Shown here: piece after piece, positions 36,941 through 46,998 of the stretch
How the letters are laid out: each line of letters starts with the position of its first letter
How positions within the stretch are numbered: position 1 is the first letter of the stretch
Assembly: GCF_947495715.1 (NCBI RefSeq)
Contig: NZ_CANLZU010000010.1
Coordinates: forward strand, 1-64,000
Source of the DNA: an uncultured Oceanisphaera sp.
GTDB lineage: Bacteria; Pseudomonadota; Gammaproteobacteria; Enterobacterales; Aeromonadaceae
DNA: 64,000 nt
Direction: 5' to 3'
Translations under genes and position numbers: made by a program
The notes under the pieces: model-generated
Databases searched by the model: none
Told to the model about the DNA's origin: nothing
What the model saw: the letters and a program-made list of their open reading frames with translations, nothing else

Positions 36941-38101
36941 ATGGCCAGACTGTTTACCTCCGAGTCCGTATCCGAAGGTCATCCGGACAAAATTGCCGAT
37001 CAGATCTCCGATGCGGTACTGGACGCCATCATCGAGCAGGATCCCAAGGCGCGCGTGGCCTGCGAAAGCTTCGTCAAAACCGGCATGGTGATCGTGGGCG
37101 GTGAAATCTCCACCAGCGCCTGGGTCGATATCGAAGAGCTGGTACGCCGTACCGTGCGTGACATCGGCTACACCAGCTCCGACATGGGTTTTGACGGCGA
37201 AAGCTGCGCCGTGCTCAACGCCATCGGTAAACAGTCTCCGGATATCGCCATGGGCGTGGATCGGGTAGATGAAGACCCCTACGCCCAGGGTGCCGGCGAT
37301 CAGGGCCTGATGTTCGGTTATGCGTCCAACGAAACCGACGTGCTGATGCCCGCCCCCGTTACCTACGCTCATCGTCTGGTCAAGCGCCAGGCCCATGTGC
37401 GCAAGGCCCGCGAGCTGCCCTGGTTGCGCCCGGACGCCAAGTCTCAGGTGACTTTCGTCTACGACGACAACGGCAAGCCGGTGGGCATCGACACCGTGGT
37501 GCTGTCTACCCAGCACAGCCCGGACATTGACCAGCCCACCCTGCGTGAAGCGGTGATGGAGATGATCATCAAGCCGGTGCTGCCCGCCGAATGGCTGACC
37601 AGGAACACCAAGTTCCACATCAACCCGACCGGCCAGTTCATTATCGGTGGCCCCATGGGTGACTGTGGCCTGACCGGGCGCAAGATCATCGTCGACACCT
37701 ACGGCGGCATGGCCCGTCACGGTGGCGGTGCTTTCTCCGGTAAAGATCCATCGAAAGTCGACCGCTCCGCCGCCTATGCCGCGCGTTATGTTGCCAAGAA
37801 CATAGTGGCCGCCGGCCTGGCCGACCGCTGTGAGATTCAGGTTTCCTACGCCATCGGCGTGGCCGAGCCCACTTCCATCAGCGTGGAAACCTTCGGCACC
37901 GGCAAGGTGTCGGAAGAGTTGCTCGACGCCCTGGTACGCGAGCACTTCGATCTGCGCCCCTACGGCCTGATCCAGATGCTGGACCTGAATCGTCCCATCT
38001 ATCAGTCTACCGCCGCCTACGGCCACTTCGGTCGGGACGAATTCCCCTGGGAAGCGACCGACAAGGCAGAGCTACTGCGCGACGCCGCCGGCCTGAAATA
38101 A
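36941..38101 (+). CDS. metK: S-adenosylmethionine synthetase
   Basis: MetK makes SAM from methionine and ATP. The 386 residues show the ATP-binding [13 protein letters not shown] (~14-26), the signature [12 protein letters not shown] (~116-127) and the P-loop-like [20 protein letters not shown]. It supplies methyl donor for the window's RsmE and CFA-like methyltransferases. A terminator follows directly, then repeat copy F. Confidence 0.98.
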   Translation: MARLFTSESVSEGHPDKIADQISDAVLDAIIEQDPKARVACESFVKTGMVIVGGEISTSAWVDIEELVRRTVRDIGYTSSDMGFDGESCAVLNAIGKQSPDIAMGVDRVDEDPYAQGAGDQGLMFGYASNETDVLMPAPVTYAHRLVKRQAHVRKARELPWLRPDAKSQVTFVYDDNGKPVGIDTVVLSTQHSPDIDQPTLREAVMEMIIKPVLPAEWLTRNTKFHINPTGQFIIGGPMGDCGLTGRKIIVDTYGGMARHGGGAFSGKDPSKVDRSAAYAARYVAKNIVAAGLADRCEIQVSYAIGVAEPTSISVETFGTGKVSEELLDALVREHFDLRPYGLIQMLDLNRPIYQSTAAYGHFGRDEFPWEATDKAELLRDAAGLK

Positions 38102-38106
38102 GTGAT

Positions 38107-38135
38107 AAAGGGGAAGCAAACGCTTCCCCTTTTTA
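38107..38135 (+). terminator. Terminator after metK
   Basis: AAAGGGGAAG-CAAACG-CTTCCCCTTTTT lies 5 bp past the metK stop. Confidence 0.9.
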
Positions 38136-38160
38136 TATGCTGAATGTCAGTTCGTCATGC

Positions 38161-38517
38161 GAGGCAGCAGTGCGGTTGCGCTCCGCCGACGCGCTTCGAG
38201 CCCATCCCTGGGACGCTCGGCAAATGTCGTCCCTGACATTTGACGGTCGGCTACGGCAATCCCCACTGCTGCTTCGTGAAACTGGGGAGTTGCCTGTCAA
38301 AAGCTAACAGGCACCTCGGTGCTGACCAAGGAAGGCAAAGGGTGTCTGCTTCGCCGCGCCCTCTGCGCCATGGATGGCGCAGCGGAGCCCCCATGGGGCG
38401 AGCTTGCTCGCCGTGACGAAATGTTTAAACCCGACCGAACATTCAGTATGTTCGCAGCGGTTTGAAACATTGAGTGGCATGTCATTACGGCGGGCCGGAG
38501 AAGCAGTGCGCTTTGCC
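38161..38517. repeat. Nested-palindrome intergenic repeat, copy F (two modules, divergent form)
   Basis: Module F1 (38161-38275, minus strand) has the outer arm GAGGCAGCAGTG/CACTGCTGCTTC, different from the GAGGCAACAGAG arm of other copies but still paired, and inner hairpins AAATGTC-AGGGAC-GACATTT and CCCA-GGGA-TGGG inside GCCGAC/GTCGGC. Module F2 (38334-38517, plus strand) has GGCAAAG/CTTTGCC and TGCGCCA-TGGA-TGGCGCA; its second hairpin is interrupted after CCCATGG by the same ~90-bp sub-element as in copy B (38397-38490). The right edge comes within 71 bp of the sprT start. Confidence 0.85.
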
Positions 38518-38587
38518 TGACGAAAGCGCACGGTACAGCAAACGGCAAGAACCTGTGACTAAGAGGCAAGCCTACAGCTTTACAAAC

Positions 38588-39103
38588 ATGAAACCTGATG
38601 ACGCCCTTTTCCAGCGCGTGCACGCACGGGTAACCGACTGTATGACGCTCGCCGCCCAAAAACTGGGTAGAGAGTTTGCGCCTCCTGCCGTCAGTTTCAA
38701 CCAGCGCGGTCGCATCGCAGGCTCAGCCTGGCTGGAACGCTGGGAGCTGCGCTTCAATCCGGTACTGCTGGCCGACAACGAGGCCGAATTCATGGCCGAG
38801 ATCATTCCCCATGAAGTTGCTCATCTGGTGGCCTTTGCCTGCTTCGGCAAGGTCAAACCGCACGGCCGGGAATGGCAGAGCATCATGCGGTCGGTGTTCG
38901 GGCTCGCGCCGCGTACCCGGCATCGGCTGAACACCGCCAAAGTAGCCCCCACCTTTGCATACGACTGCGGTTGTCGCCGGCATCAACTGAGTTTACGTCG
39001 TCATAACAGCATTCAACGCGGCAAACGGCGCTATCAATGCCTGCATTGTAATAAACTGTTGTTGTTATCCACCGCAGATACACCCAAAAGGAAAGTCCCA
39101 TGA
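38588..39103 (+). CDS. sprT: SprT-family zinc metalloprotease-like protein
   Basis: A 171-residue protein with the HExxH zinc motif in IPHEVAHLVAFA (~77-88) and a C-terminal zinc-ribbon pair (YDCGCRRHQ and YQCLHCNK). SprT resembles the Spartan protease fold; its role in bacteria is not settled. The ATG at 38588 is the family start; the ribosome site is weak and a GTG at 38555 is an alternative. Its TGA overlaps the next ATG (ATGA). It stands upstream of endA as in E. coli, with one gene inserted between. Confidence 0.93.
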   Translation: MKPDDALFQRVHARVTDCMTLAAQKLGREFAPPAVSFNQRGRIAGSAWLERWELRFNPVLLADNEAEFMAEIIPHEVAHLVAFACFGKVKPHGREWQSIMRSVFGLAPRTRHRLNTAKVAPTFAYDCGCRRHQLSLRRHNSIQRGKRRYQCLHCNKLLLLSTADTPKRKVP

Positions 39104-39570
39104 TCAAGATTGGCGATCAACTGCCCGAACAGAGCTTCAGCTTTATCACCGAGTCCGGCAAGAGCAGCGCCGACAGCACAGCGCTCTTCGGCGGCAAGAA
39201 GGTGGTTATCTTCGCCGTACCCGGCGCCTTTACCCCCACCTGCTCCAACGCTCACCTGCCCGGCTTTGTGGCCCTGGCCGACCGGTTCAGGGCCAAAGGC
39301 GTGGATCTCTACTGTCTGTCGGTCAACGATGCCTTCGTGATGCGCGCCTGGCAGCAGGCGCAGAATGCCGGAGCCATTACCATGCTGGCCGACGGCAACG
39401 GCGCCTTTACCCAGGCGCTGGGTCTGGCCAAGGACACCGGTGACTTCGGTGGCCTGCGCGCCCAGCGTTTTGCGCTGGTGGCAGAAAATGGCGTGGTCAC
39501 CGCCTTGCAGGTGGAGGCACCGGGCAAGTTTGAAGTGTCTTCTGCCGACGCCATGCTGGCTTTGCTGTAA
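39100..39570 (+). CDS. Prx5-type peroxiredoxin
   Basis: A 156-residue thiol peroxidase of the AhpC/TSA superfamily, Prx5/hybrid Prx type, using the PGAFTPTCSNAHLPGF active-site loop with peroxidatic C48. It normally takes electrons from glutathione/glutaredoxin or thioredoxin. A second cysteine occurs in LYCLSVNDAF (~73). It is joined to sprT by an ATGA overlap, so the two are translated together; in E. coli sprT is followed directly by endA. No glutaredoxin domain is fused. Confidence 0.93.
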   Translation: MIKIGDQLPEQSFSFITESGKSSADSTALFGGKKVVIFAVPGAFTPTCSNAHLPGFVALADRFRAKGVDLYCLSVNDAFVMRAWQQAQNAGAITMLADGNGAFTQALGLAKDTGDFGGLRAQRFALVAENGVVTALQVEAPGKFEVSSADAMLALL

Positions 39571-39703
39571 CCGCGTATCAACGGCGGGGAGCAACATCAT
39601 TCCGCTTGTTCCCCGCCGTTAATCCCCCGACTGCCCGCCCTTTCCCCGCCCCTGCTGCGGGTGGTAAACTGCCCCATTACAAAACCATAAAAAATAACGA
39701 GTC

Positions 39704-40408
39704 GTGCGCTATTTCATTTTACTTTTGGGCTTCAGCTCCTGGCTGGCCTATGGCGAAGCCTTGTCTTTTCGTCAGGCCAAGCGGGCGGCGCCCGCTATTT
39801 ATAACGATCATCCGATCACCTTTTACTGCGGCTGCCCTATCGGTGCCAATGGCAAGAAACTGGTGCCGGATCTCGCACGCTGTGGCTATCAGGTGCGTAA
39901 ACAACAAAAACGGGCCAGCCGTATCGAGTGGGAACATGTGGTTCCGGCATGGGAGTTGGGTCATCAGCGCCAGTGTTGGCAGCAGGGAGGCCGCAAGAAC
40001 TGCACCCGCAACGATACGCTGTTCAAACAGATGGAAGGGGACTTGCACAACCTGGTGCCGGCGGTGGGTGAGGTCAACGGCGACCGCTCCAACTATCGCT
40101 TTTCAGAATGGAACGGCAGGCCGAATCAATATGGTCGTTGTCAGATGCTGGTCGACTTCAAGGGCCGAAAAGTCCAGCCGCCCACGGCCAGCCGGGGGGC
40201 CATCGCACGCACCTATCTGTATATGCAACGGCAATACAAACTGAAGATCGCCTCGCAGCAACTGAAACTGTTTGAAGTCTGGAACCGGCAATATCCGGCC
40301 AGCAAATGGGAATGCGAACGAGATCGTCGCATCAGCGCCATTCAGGGCAACAGCAACCCCTTTGTAAAGGAACAGTGCAAACATTATGCGTATACCCAGA
40401 ATCCATGA
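39704..40408 (+). CDS. endA: Endonuclease I (periplasmic/secreted DNase, Dns-type)
   Basis: A 234-residue exported nuclease. GTG start at 39704, signal peptide [19 protein letters not shown], then the mature protein. The active site is [14 protein letters not shown] with the catalytic histidine and [19 protein letters not shown] with the metal ligand region; cysteines (CGCPIG, CGYQ, CW, CT, CQ, CE, CK) fit the disulphide pattern of Vibrio/Aeromonas Dns. It degrades external DNA. It is followed by rsmE with a 23-bp overlap. Confidence 0.95.
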   Translation: MRYFILLLGFSSWLAYGEALSFRQAKRAAPAIYNDHPITFYCGCPIGANGKKLVPDLARCGYQVRKQQKRASRIEWEHVVPAWELGHQRQCWQQGGRKNCTRNDTLFKQMEGDLHNLVPAVGEVNGDRSNYRFSEWNGRPNQYGRCQMLVDFKGRKVQPPTASRGAIARTYLYMQRQYKLKIASQQLKLFEVWNRQYPASKWECERDRRISAIQGNSNPFVKEQCKHYAYTQNP

Positions 40409-41117
40409 ACCCGCAGCCCTGTCTTGCGGCGTAGAACTGGCACTGTCTGAAGATGGGGCCAATCATGTGGGCCGGGTGCTGAGAATGCAGCCCGGTCAGC
40501 AACTGGTGCTGTTCAACGGCCAGGGTGGCCAGTATCAGGCCGAGATCCTGCAGGCCGATAAAAAATCGGTGCGGGTGCGCGTCGGCGACTTCGACGATGC
40601 CGACTGCGAATCACCGCTGCATTTTCATCTGGGGCAGGTGATCAGCCGCGGCGACAAGATGGAGTTCACCATTCAGAAGTCGGTCGAACTGGGCGTCAAT
40701 GTGATCACCCCGCTGTTCTCCAGCCGCTGCGGCGTCAAGCTGAGCGGCGAGCGACTGGAGAAGAAGCTGCAGCAATGGCAGAACATCGCCATCGCCGCCT
40801 GCGAGCAATGTGGCCGCAACCGTATTCCGGAGATCCGCCCGGCCATGACGCTGGAACACTGGCTGGCCGAAGACACCACCGACCTCAAACTCAACCTGCA
40901 CCCCAGAGCCGACTACAGCGTGGGTACCCTGCCCGCCCCCGACGCCGGCCTCAGGCTGCTGGTCGGTCCCGAGGGCGGCCTGTCCGATGACGAAATCATC
41001 CAGGCCCGCACCCGCGGCTTTATTGATATACTGCTTGGCCCCAGGGTGCTGAGAACAGAAACCGCGGCCCTGACCGCCATTACCGCCCTGCAATGCCGCT
41101 TTGGAGATCTTGCATGA
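40386..41117 (+). CDS. rsmE: 16S rRNA m3U1498 methyltransferase
   Basis: RsmE methylates N3 of U1498 in 16S rRNA. The 243 residues carry an N-terminal PUA-like RNA domain (~1-70, [20 protein letters not shown]) and the C-terminal SPOUT knot ([34 protein letters not shown]). The gene overlaps endA at its start and gshB by ATGA at its end, so endA-rsmE-gshB are coupled. This is the E. coli order. Confidence 0.97.
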   Translation: MRIPRIHEPAALSCGVELALSEDGANHVGRVLRMQPGQQLVLFNGQGGQYQAEILQADKKSVRVRVGDFDDADCESPLHFHLGQVISRGDKMEFTIQKSVELGVNVITPLFSSRCGVKLSGERLEKKLQQWQNIAIAACEQCGRNRIPEIRPAMTLEHWLAEDTTDLKLNLHPRADYSVGTLPAPDAGLRLLVGPEGGLSDDEIIQARTRGFIDILLGPRVLRTETAALTAITALQCRFGDLA

Positions 41118-42061
41118 CCATTAAACTGGGAATCGTGATGGACCCCATTCAGTCCATCAATATCAAGAAAGACACCAGCTTCGCCATGCTGCTGGAGGCC
41201 CAGCATCGGGGCTATGAGCTGTGGTACATGGAAATGAGCGATCTCAGCCTGCGCGACGGCGAGGCCTTCGGCCACATGGCGCGGCTGACCGTCAAGGAAG
41301 ACGCCAACCAGTGGTTTACCCTGGAAGAAGCCGAACGCCAGCCGTTGAGCTCGCTCGACGTGATTCTGATGCGCAAGGATCCCCCCTTCGACACCGAATT
41401 CATTTACGCCACCTACCTGCTGGAACGGGCCGAAAGCGAAGGCACCCTGATCGTCAACAAGCCCCAGAGTCTGCGTGACGCCAACGAAAAACTGTACACC
41501 GCCTGGTTTTCCGAGTTCACACCGCCCACCCTGGTCAGCCGCAAGGGCAGTGATATTCGCGCCTTTCATCAGGAGCATCAGGACATCATCATCAAGCCGC
41601 TCGACGGCATGGGTGGCGCCTCGATTTTTCGAGTGAAGCAGGATGATGCCAACCTGGGCGTGATCATCGAAACCCTGACCGAGCACGGCAGCCGCTATTG
41701 CATGGTGCAGGCGTATATTCCCGCCATTACCGACGGCGACAAGCGGGTGCTGGTGGTGGATGGCGAGCCGGTGCCCTACTGCCTGGCCCGTATTCCCCAG
41801 GGCGGTGAAACCCGGGGTAACCTGGCCGCCGGTGGCCGGGGCGAAGCCCGCCCCCTGAGCGACAGCGATCGCCGCATTGCCGAGGCCCTGGGTCCGGTAC
41901 TGAAGGAAAAGGGACTGATCTTCGTGGGGCTGGATATTATCGGCGACAAACTGACCGAAGTGAATGTGACCAGCCCGACCTGTGTGCGGGAAATTGAAGC
42001 CGCCTTTCCGGTCAACATCACCGGCATGCTGATGGACGCCATCGAAAAGCGTCTATCCTGA
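41114..42061 (+). CDS. gshB: Glutathione synthetase
   Basis: Joins gamma-glutamylcysteine and glycine. The 315-residue ATP-grasp enzyme starts [20 protein letters not shown] and shows [33 protein letters not shown] (ATP loop), [20 protein letters not shown] and [15 protein letters not shown]. The start at 41114 is fixed by the ATGA overlap with rsmE; an upstream ATG in frame would lie within rsmE. It supplies glutathione that may serve the nearby Prx5-type peroxiredoxin. Confidence 0.98.
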   Translation: MTIKLGIVMDPIQSINIKKDTSFAMLLEAQHRGYELWYMEMSDLSLRDGEAFGHMARLTVKEDANQWFTLEEAERQPLSSLDVILMRKDPPFDTEFIYATYLLERAESEGTLIVNKPQSLRDANEKLYTAWFSEFTPPTLVSRKGSDIRAFHQEHQDIIIKPLDGMGGASIFRVKQDDANLGVIIETLTEHGSRYCMVQAYIPAITDGDKRVLVVDGEPVPYCLARIPQGGETRGNLAAGGRGEARPLSDSDRRIAEALGPVLKEKGLIFVGLDIIGDKLTEVNVTSPTCVREIEAAFPVNITGMLMDAIEKRLS

Positions 42062-42131
42062 CAATAATGCCCGACCCGAATCCCGCCGGCGTTGCGCCGG
42101 CGGGGCCATTCCCGACCCAAGACGAGATGAC

Positions 42132-42686
42132 ATGGACTCACTGCAACATCATTTTCTTATTGCCATGCCCAGCCTCAAGGATCCCTTCTTCGCCGGCTCC
42201 GTGACTTATATCTGTGAGCACAACGACGAAGGTGCCATGGGGCTGGTGATCAATATTCCCATCGATATGCCGCTGCATGAGCTGTTGCATCAGCTGGAAA
42301 TGGAGCCGGACGATGTGCCCGAGATGGACACGCCGGTGCTGCAGGGTGGGCCGGTAGCCGCCGATCGGGGCTTTGTACTGCACAGCCCGGTGGAAGGATT
42401 CAGTTCCAGCCAGTTACTGAGCGATAATCTGATGATTACCACCTCGCCGGATGTCCTGGAAACCCTGGGCACCGACCTGGCACCCGAGCATTATCTGGTG
42501 GCGCTGGGTTATGCGGGCTGGACCCCGGGACAACTGGAGCAGGAGCTGACGGAAAACAGCTGGCTGACCATTCCGGCCGACACGGCGCTTATCTTCGACA
42601 CCCCCCTCGCCCAGCGCTGGCATCAGGCCATCGCCCGGTTAGGCATAGACGCCCGTCACCTCTCGTCTCAGGTAGGTCATGCATGA
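42132..42686 (+). CDS. yqgE: YqgE/AlgH family protein (UPF0301)
   Basis: A 184-residue cytoplasmic protein of the UPF0301 family: [53 protein letters not shown]. Its biochemical role is unknown; AlgH has been linked to alginate regulation in Pseudomonas. The ATGA overlap with ruvX is the conserved yqgE-yqgF pair. An AAGACGAGATGAC stretch before the ATG provides the ribosome site. Confidence 0.95.
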   Translation: MDSLQHHFLIAMPSLKDPFFAGSVTYICEHNDEGAMGLVINIPIDMPLHELLHQLEMEPDDVPEMDTPVLQGGPVAADRGFVLHSPVEGFSSSQLLSDNLMITTSPDVLETLGTDLAPEHYLVALGYAGWTPGQLEQELTENSWLTIPADTALIFDTPLAQRWHQAIARLGIDARHLSSQVGHA

Positions 42687-43102
42687 GCCTGACCTTGCTG
42701 GGTTTCGACTATGGCACCAAGAGCATCGGCGTGGCGGTCGGTCAGCAGATCACCGGCTCTGCCCGCCCGCTGCTGGCACTGAAAGCCAACGAGGGCGTGC
42801 CCAACTGGGATCAGATTGAAGCCCTACTGAAGGAGTGGCAACCGGGCCTGCTGGTGGTCGGCCTGCCACTCAACATGGATGGCACCGAGCAGGACATCAG
42901 CCGCCGCGCCCGCAAGTTCGCCAACCGGCTGCACGGTCGCTTCGGCATCAAGGTCGAACTGCAGGACGAGCGCCTGACCACCACCGATGCCCGCGCCCGC
43001 CTGTTCGAGGCCGGTGGCTACAAGGCGCTGGGCAAAGACGCGGTGGATGCGGTGTCGGCTCAGTTGATCCTGGAGTCCTGGATGGAAAGTAATTACTTGT
43101 GA
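42683..43102 (+). CDS. ruvX: Putative Holliday-junction resolvase / pre-16S rRNA nuclease YqgF
   Basis: A 139-residue RNase H-like nuclease. The motifs [15 protein letters not shown] (first Asp), [14 protein letters not shown], and [10 protein letters not shown] with [16 protein letters not shown] carry the catalytic acids. In E. coli YqgF is essential and implicated in 16S rRNA 5' maturation. The stop codon TGA (43100-43102) is itself inside the first unit of a GTGAGGC tandem array, so the array grew from the gene's own end. Confidence 0.95.
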   Translation: MSLTLLGFDYGTKSIGVAVGQQITGSARPLLALKANEGVPNWDQIEALLKEWQPGLLVVGLPLNMDGTEQDISRRARKFANRLHGRFGIKVELQDERLTTTDARARLFEAGGYKALGKDAVDAVSAQLILESWMESNYL

Positions 43103-43224
43103 GGCGTGAGGCGTGAGGCGTGAGGCGTGAGGCGTGAGGCGTGAGGCGTGAAAATACCTGACATCAGAAAACCGAGCTACTTTCTTTATCTTTTTCTCCT
43201 CACTCCTCACCTCTTTCCCCTCAC
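43099..43224. repeat. Heptamer array GTGAGGC x7 with inverted partner
   Basis: Seven perfect GTGAGGC units run 43099-43147. From 43197 to 43211 and 43216 to 43224 lie complementary units (TCCTCACTCCTCACC, CCCCTCACC). The two arms can pair into a long imperfect hairpin between convergent ruvX and the cold-shock gene. Unit length and purity suggest recent expansion by slippage. Confidence 0.92.
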
Positions 43225-43232
43225 CAAAACAC

Positions 43233-43259
43233 AAAAAACCCGCCGAAGCGGGTTTTTTT
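43233..43259 (-). terminator. Terminator after the cold-shock gene
   Basis: AAAAAACCCGC-CGAA-GCGGGTTTTTTT has U runs in both directions and lies 24 bp past the csp stop. It can serve both convergent genes. Confidence 0.92.
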
Positions 43260-43282
43260 GGTCTTGAATTACCGAAGGGTAA

Positions 43283-43486
43283 TTACAGAACCTGAATCTG
43301 TGAAGCCTGCGGACCCTTGGCACCTTCAGTAGCGGTGTAGGATACAGCCTGGCCTTCTGCCAGAGTTTTGAAGCCACTACCGACGATTTCGGAGAAGTGG
43401 GCGAACAAGTCTTTGCTGCCATCAGCCGGAGTGATGAAACCAAAACCTTTTGCTTCGTTAAACCATTTTACGGTACCGTTAGCCAT
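43283..43486 (-). CDS. CspA-family cold shock protein
   Basis: A 67-residue single-stranded nucleic-acid binding protein. RNP1 is KGFGFI and RNP2 is DLFAHFS; the start is [18 protein letters not shown]. CspA-type proteins melt mRNA structure at low temperature; some paralogues are constitutive or stress-linked, so I give no paralogue letter. The ribosome site is GGTAAG. A leader of roughly 150 bases with a 14-bp palindrome lies upstream, as is usual for cold-induced members. Confidence 0.95.
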   Translation of the reverse strand: MANGTVKWFNEAKGFGFITPADGSKDLFAHFSEIVGSGFKTLAEGQAVSYTATEGAKGPQASQIQVL

Positions 43487-43510
43487 TTTATCTTACCTTT
43501 ATTTTAGTGA

Positions 43511-43524
43511 CGAGCACGTGCTCG
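43511..43524 (-). promoter_or_regulatory. Perfect palindrome in the csp leader
   Basis: CGAGCACGTGCTCG is fully self-complementary and lies 25-38 bp upstream of the csp ATG. It may be an mRNA hairpin of the cold-shock leader or a protein site; the sequence alone does not decide. Confidence 0.5.
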
Positions 43525-43698
43525 GAAAATGCAACAAAATCAAATAAGGGAAGCTTGGTGATGACTGTAGTGCCGTAAGGAACGAACAATATACAAAGGC
43601 CGCGCTAACTTGAAACTCTTGCTGACGTGCACTCTACGGAAGTAAGGGGGTGGCGTCAAACATTATCGTGAATATTTATTGTGTGATATTTAAGCAAT

Positions 43699-43724
43699 AA
43701 AAAGGCGCCTTTCGGCGCCTTTTT
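43699..43724 (-). terminator. Terminator after carB
   Basis: AAAAAGGCGCC-TTTC-GGCGCCTTTTT lies ~30 bp past the carB stop. The rest of 43525-43698 is the probable csp promoter region. Confidence 0.92.
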
Positions 43725-43754
43725 CTATTCATGCTCTATCTATCGCGATAGTGC

Positions 43755-46700
43755 TTATTCGCCCTTGGCGATACGAGCATGCATTTCCTGCACCGATATC
43801 ACGGAGGCGGTGGCGTCGTGCGCCATCGCCATCACGGTGGCGAAGGCACCGTTCAGCGTGGTGGTGTAGGCCAGTTTCTGGGCCAGAGCACCGCGACGCA
43901 GCTGACGCGAGTCTTCGATGGCCTGGCGACCCTCGGCGGTGTTCACGATGTAGGTGTACTCGTTGTTCTTGATGCGATCCAGAATATGAGGACGACCTTC
44001 GTGCACCTTGTTGACCAGACGCGGGTTGATGTTGGCCTCACCCAGCACCACGGCAGTACCGTGAGTGGCATCCAGCTGATAGCCGGCTTCCAGCAGGCTG
44101 GCGGCCAGGTCGACCACCCGCTGCTTGTCGCTGTGGCGAACCGACAGCAGAGCACGGCCTTCTTTCGGTACGCCCTTGCCGGCACCCAGATGGGCCTTGC
44201 CGAAGGCTTCGGCGAAGGTTTCACCCACGCCCATGACTTCACCGGTTGAACGCATTTCCGGGCCGAGCAGCGGATCGACACCCGGGAACTTGTTGAACGG
44301 CAGCACCACTTCCTTGACGGAGTAGTAAGGCGGAATGATTTCCTTGGTCACGCCCAGCTCGGCCAGTGACTTGCCCGCCATGACCCGGGCGGCCACCTTG
44401 GCCAGCGGAATACCGGTGGCCTTGGATACGAAGGGCACGGTACGAGCGGCACGCGGGTTGACTTCGATAAGATAGATATCGCTGCCCTTGACCGCAAACT
44501 GAATATTCATCAGACCGACGACACCCAGCTCCAGGGCCAGTTTGCGCACCTGTTCGCGCATCTCGTCCTGAATCGCCTTGCTCAGGGTATAGGGAGGCAG
44601 AGAACAGCCGGAGTCACCGGAGTGAACGCCCGCCTGCTCGATGTGCTCCATGATACCGCCGATGACTACGTCCTTGCCGTCACAGATGGCATCAACGTCC
44701 ACTTCGGTGGCGTCATCGAGGAAGCGATCCAGCAGTACCGGAGATTCGTTGGACACGGTAACCGCTTCGTTGAAGTAACGACGCAGATCCTGCTCGTCGT
44801 AAACGATTTCCATCGCCCGGCCGCCCAGTACGTAAGACGGACGTACCACCAGCGGGTAACCGATTTTCTCGGCCAGAGACACCGCCTGCTCCATGGCTGT
44901 CACGGTGGCATTCTGCGGCTGTTTCAGCCCCAGGCGCTCTACCGCCTGCTGGAAGCGCTCACGGTCTTCGGCACGGTCGATGGCGTCCGGGCTGGTACCA
45001 ATGATGGGTACACCGGCAGCTTCGAGGTCGCGCGCCAGTTTCAGCGGCGTCTGGCCGCCGTACTGCACGATCACGCCCTTGGGCTGCTCGATGCGCACGA
45101 TTTCCAGCACGTCTTCCAGGGTCACCGGCTCGAAGTAGAGACGGTCGGAGGTGTCATAGTCGGTGGACACGGTTTCCGGGTTACAGTTGACCATGATGGT
45201 CTCGAAACCGTCTTCCCGCAGCGCCAGCGAGGCATGCACACAACAATAGTCGAATTCGATGCCCTGACCGATACGGTTGGGGCCGCCACCCAGTACGATA
45301 ATCTTGTCTTTATCGGACGGCTTGGCTTCACATTCCTCATCATAGGATGAGTACATGTAGGCGGTGTCGGTAGAAAATTCGGCGGCGCAGGTGTCCACTC
45401 GCTTGTAAACCGGGAATATATCAAAGCGGTGACGCAGCTTGCGTACTTCACCTTCCGACACACCCAGCAGTTTACCCAGGCGCACATCGGCAAAGCCCTT
45501 GCGCTTCAGGCTGCGCAGCAGCTCCGGAGACAGGTCGGCCATGCCGAGTTCTTTTACCTGTTCTTCCAGCTTGACCAGATCTTCAATCTGTACCAGGAAC
45601 CAGCGGTCCACATTGGTCAGCTTGAACACGCCATCGACGCTCATGCCGGCACGGAAGGCATCGGCAATGTACCAGATACGCTCGGGGCCCGGCTCCTGCA
45701 GCTCGTGGCGAATGCGCGCCAGGCTGTCCGAGTCGTTGAGGTCAACGATGGGGTCGAAACCATACTGTCCGGTTTCCAGGCTGCGCAATGCTTTCTGCAT
45801 GGACTCCTGGAAATTACGGCCAATGGCCATGACTTCACCGACCGACTTCATCTGGGTGGTCAGACGGTCGTTGGAGCCGGCAAATTTCTCGAAGTTGAAG
45901 CGCGGAATCTTGGTCACGACATAGTCGATAGCCGGTTCGAACGACGCCGGGGTCAGACCACCGGTAATGTCGTTCTGCAGCTCGTCCAGGGTGTAACCGA
46001 CGGCCAGCTTGGCCGCTACCTTGGCAATCGGGAAACCGGTTGCCTTGGACGCCAGGGCGGAAGAACGGGATACCCGCGGGTTCATCTCGATGATAACCAT
46101 GCGACCGGTCTTTGGGTCGATACCGAACTGCACGTTGGAGCCGCCGGTTTCCACGCCGATTTCGCGCAGAACCGCCAGCGAAGCATTACGCATCAGCTGG
46201 TATTCTTTGTCGGTCAGGGTCTGGGCGGGTGCCACCGTGATGGAATCACCGGTGTGCACGCCCATGGCATCGAAGTTTTCGATGGCACAGACGATGATGC
46301 AGTTATCGTTACGATCCCGCACCACTTCCATCTCGTATTCTTTCCAGCCGATCAGAGATTCGTCGATCAGCAACTCGTTGGTCGGCGACAGATCCAGACC
46401 ACGGGTACAGATTTCTTCAAATTCTTCCCGGTTATAGGCGATGCCGCCACCGGTGCCGCCCATGGTGAAGGAAGGACGGATGATGCAGGGGAAACCCACC
46501 TCTTCCTGTACCTTGTAGGCTTCTTCCATGCTGCGGGCGATGCCGGCACGCGGACAGGCCAGACCGATGCTCTTCATCGCCGTGTCGAAACGGCTGCGAT
46601 CTTCGGCCTTGTCGATGGCATCGGCGGTAGCACCAATCATCTCGACGCCGAATTCGGCCAGTACGCCGTGCTTTTCCAGCTCCAGCGCACAGTTCAGTGC

Positions 46701-46982
46701 GGTCTGGCCACCCATGGTGGGCAGAATCGCGTCCGGACGTTCTTTTTCGATGATCTTGCGCACCACTTCCCAGTGGATGGGCTCGATATAGGTGGCATCG
46801 GCCATCTCCGGATCGGTCATGATGGTGGCCGGGTTGGAGTTCACCAGAATGACCCGGTAACCTTCTTCACGCAGGGCCTTGCAGGCCTGAGCGCCGGAGT
46901 AGTCGAATTCACAGGCCTGACCAATCACTATCGGGCCTGCGCCCAGGATCAGAATGCTCTGTATGTCTGTACGTTTTGGCAT
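43755..46982 (-). CDS. carB: Carbamoyl-phosphate synthase large subunit
   Basis: The ammonia-using synthetase subunit: two homologous ATP-grasp halves, an oligomerisation domain and a C-terminal MGS-like allosteric domain. The 1075 residues are full length. Visible: [20 protein letters not shown] (first half), [33 protein letters not shown], the second-half start [40 protein letters not shown], and the C-terminal domain with [20 protein letters not shown] that binds UMP/ornithine. It lies 16 bp after carA on the same strand. Feeds both arginine and pyrimidines. Confidence 0.99.
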   Translation of the reverse strand: MPKRTDIQSILILGAGPIVIGQACEFDYSGAQACKALREEGYRVILVNSNPATIMTDPEMADATYIEPIHWEVVRKIIEKERPDAILPTMGGQTALNCALELEKHGVLAEFGVEMIGATADAIDKAEDRSRFDTAMKSIGLACPRAGIARSMEEAYKVQEEVGFPCIIRPSFTMGGTGGGIAYNREEFEEICTRGLDLSPTNELLIDESLIGWKEYEMEVVRDRNDNCIIVCAIENFDAMGVHTGDSITVAPAQTLTDKEYQLMRNASLAVLREIGVETGGSNVQFGIDPKTGRMVIIEMNPRVSRSSALASKATGFPIAKVAAKLAVGYTLDELQNDITGGLTPASFEPAIDYVVTKIPRFNFEKFAGSNDRLTTQMKSVGEVMAIGRNFQESMQKALRSLETGQYGFDPIVDLNDSDSLARIRHELQEPGPERIWYIADAFRAGMSVDGVFKLTNVDRWFLVQIEDLVKLEEQVKELGMADLSPELLRSLKRKGFADVRLGKLLGVSEGEVRKLRHRFDIFPVYKRVDTCAAEFSTDTAYMYSSYDEECEAKPSDKDKIIVLGGGPNRIGQGIEFDYCCVHASLALREDGFETIMVNCNPETVSTDYDTSDRLYFEPVTLEDVLEIVRIEQPKGVIVQYGGQTPLKLARDLEAAGVPIIGTSPDAIDRAEDRERFQQAVERLGLKQPQNATVTAMEQAVSLAEKIGYPLVVRPSYVLGGRAMEIVYDEQDLRRYFNEAVTVSNESPVLLDRFLDDATEVDVDAICDGKDVVIGGIMEHIEQAGVHSGDSGCSLPPYTLSKAIQDEMREQVRKLALELGVVGLMNIQFAVKGSDIYLIEVNPRAARTVPFVSKATGIPLAKVAARVMAGKSLAELGVTKEIIPPYYSVKEVVLPFNKFPGVDPLLGPEMRSTGEVMGVGETFAEAFGKAHLGAGKGVPKEGRALLSVRHSDKQRVVDLAASLLEAGYQLDATHGTAVVLGEANINPRLVNKVHEGRPHILDRIKNNEYTYIVNTAEGRQAIEDSRQLRRGALAQKLAYTTTLNGAFATVMAMAHDATASVISVQEMHARIAKGE

Positions 46983-46998
46983 GACTCTTCCCTACTCC

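Noticed and set aside
38474-38587. N-terminal extension of SprT from ATG 38474
   Set aside because: The extra 38 codons lie largely in repeat copy F and have no family resemblance.
43099-43224. CRISPR-like array
   Set aside because: Units are 7 bp, contiguous and without spacers; no cas genes are present.
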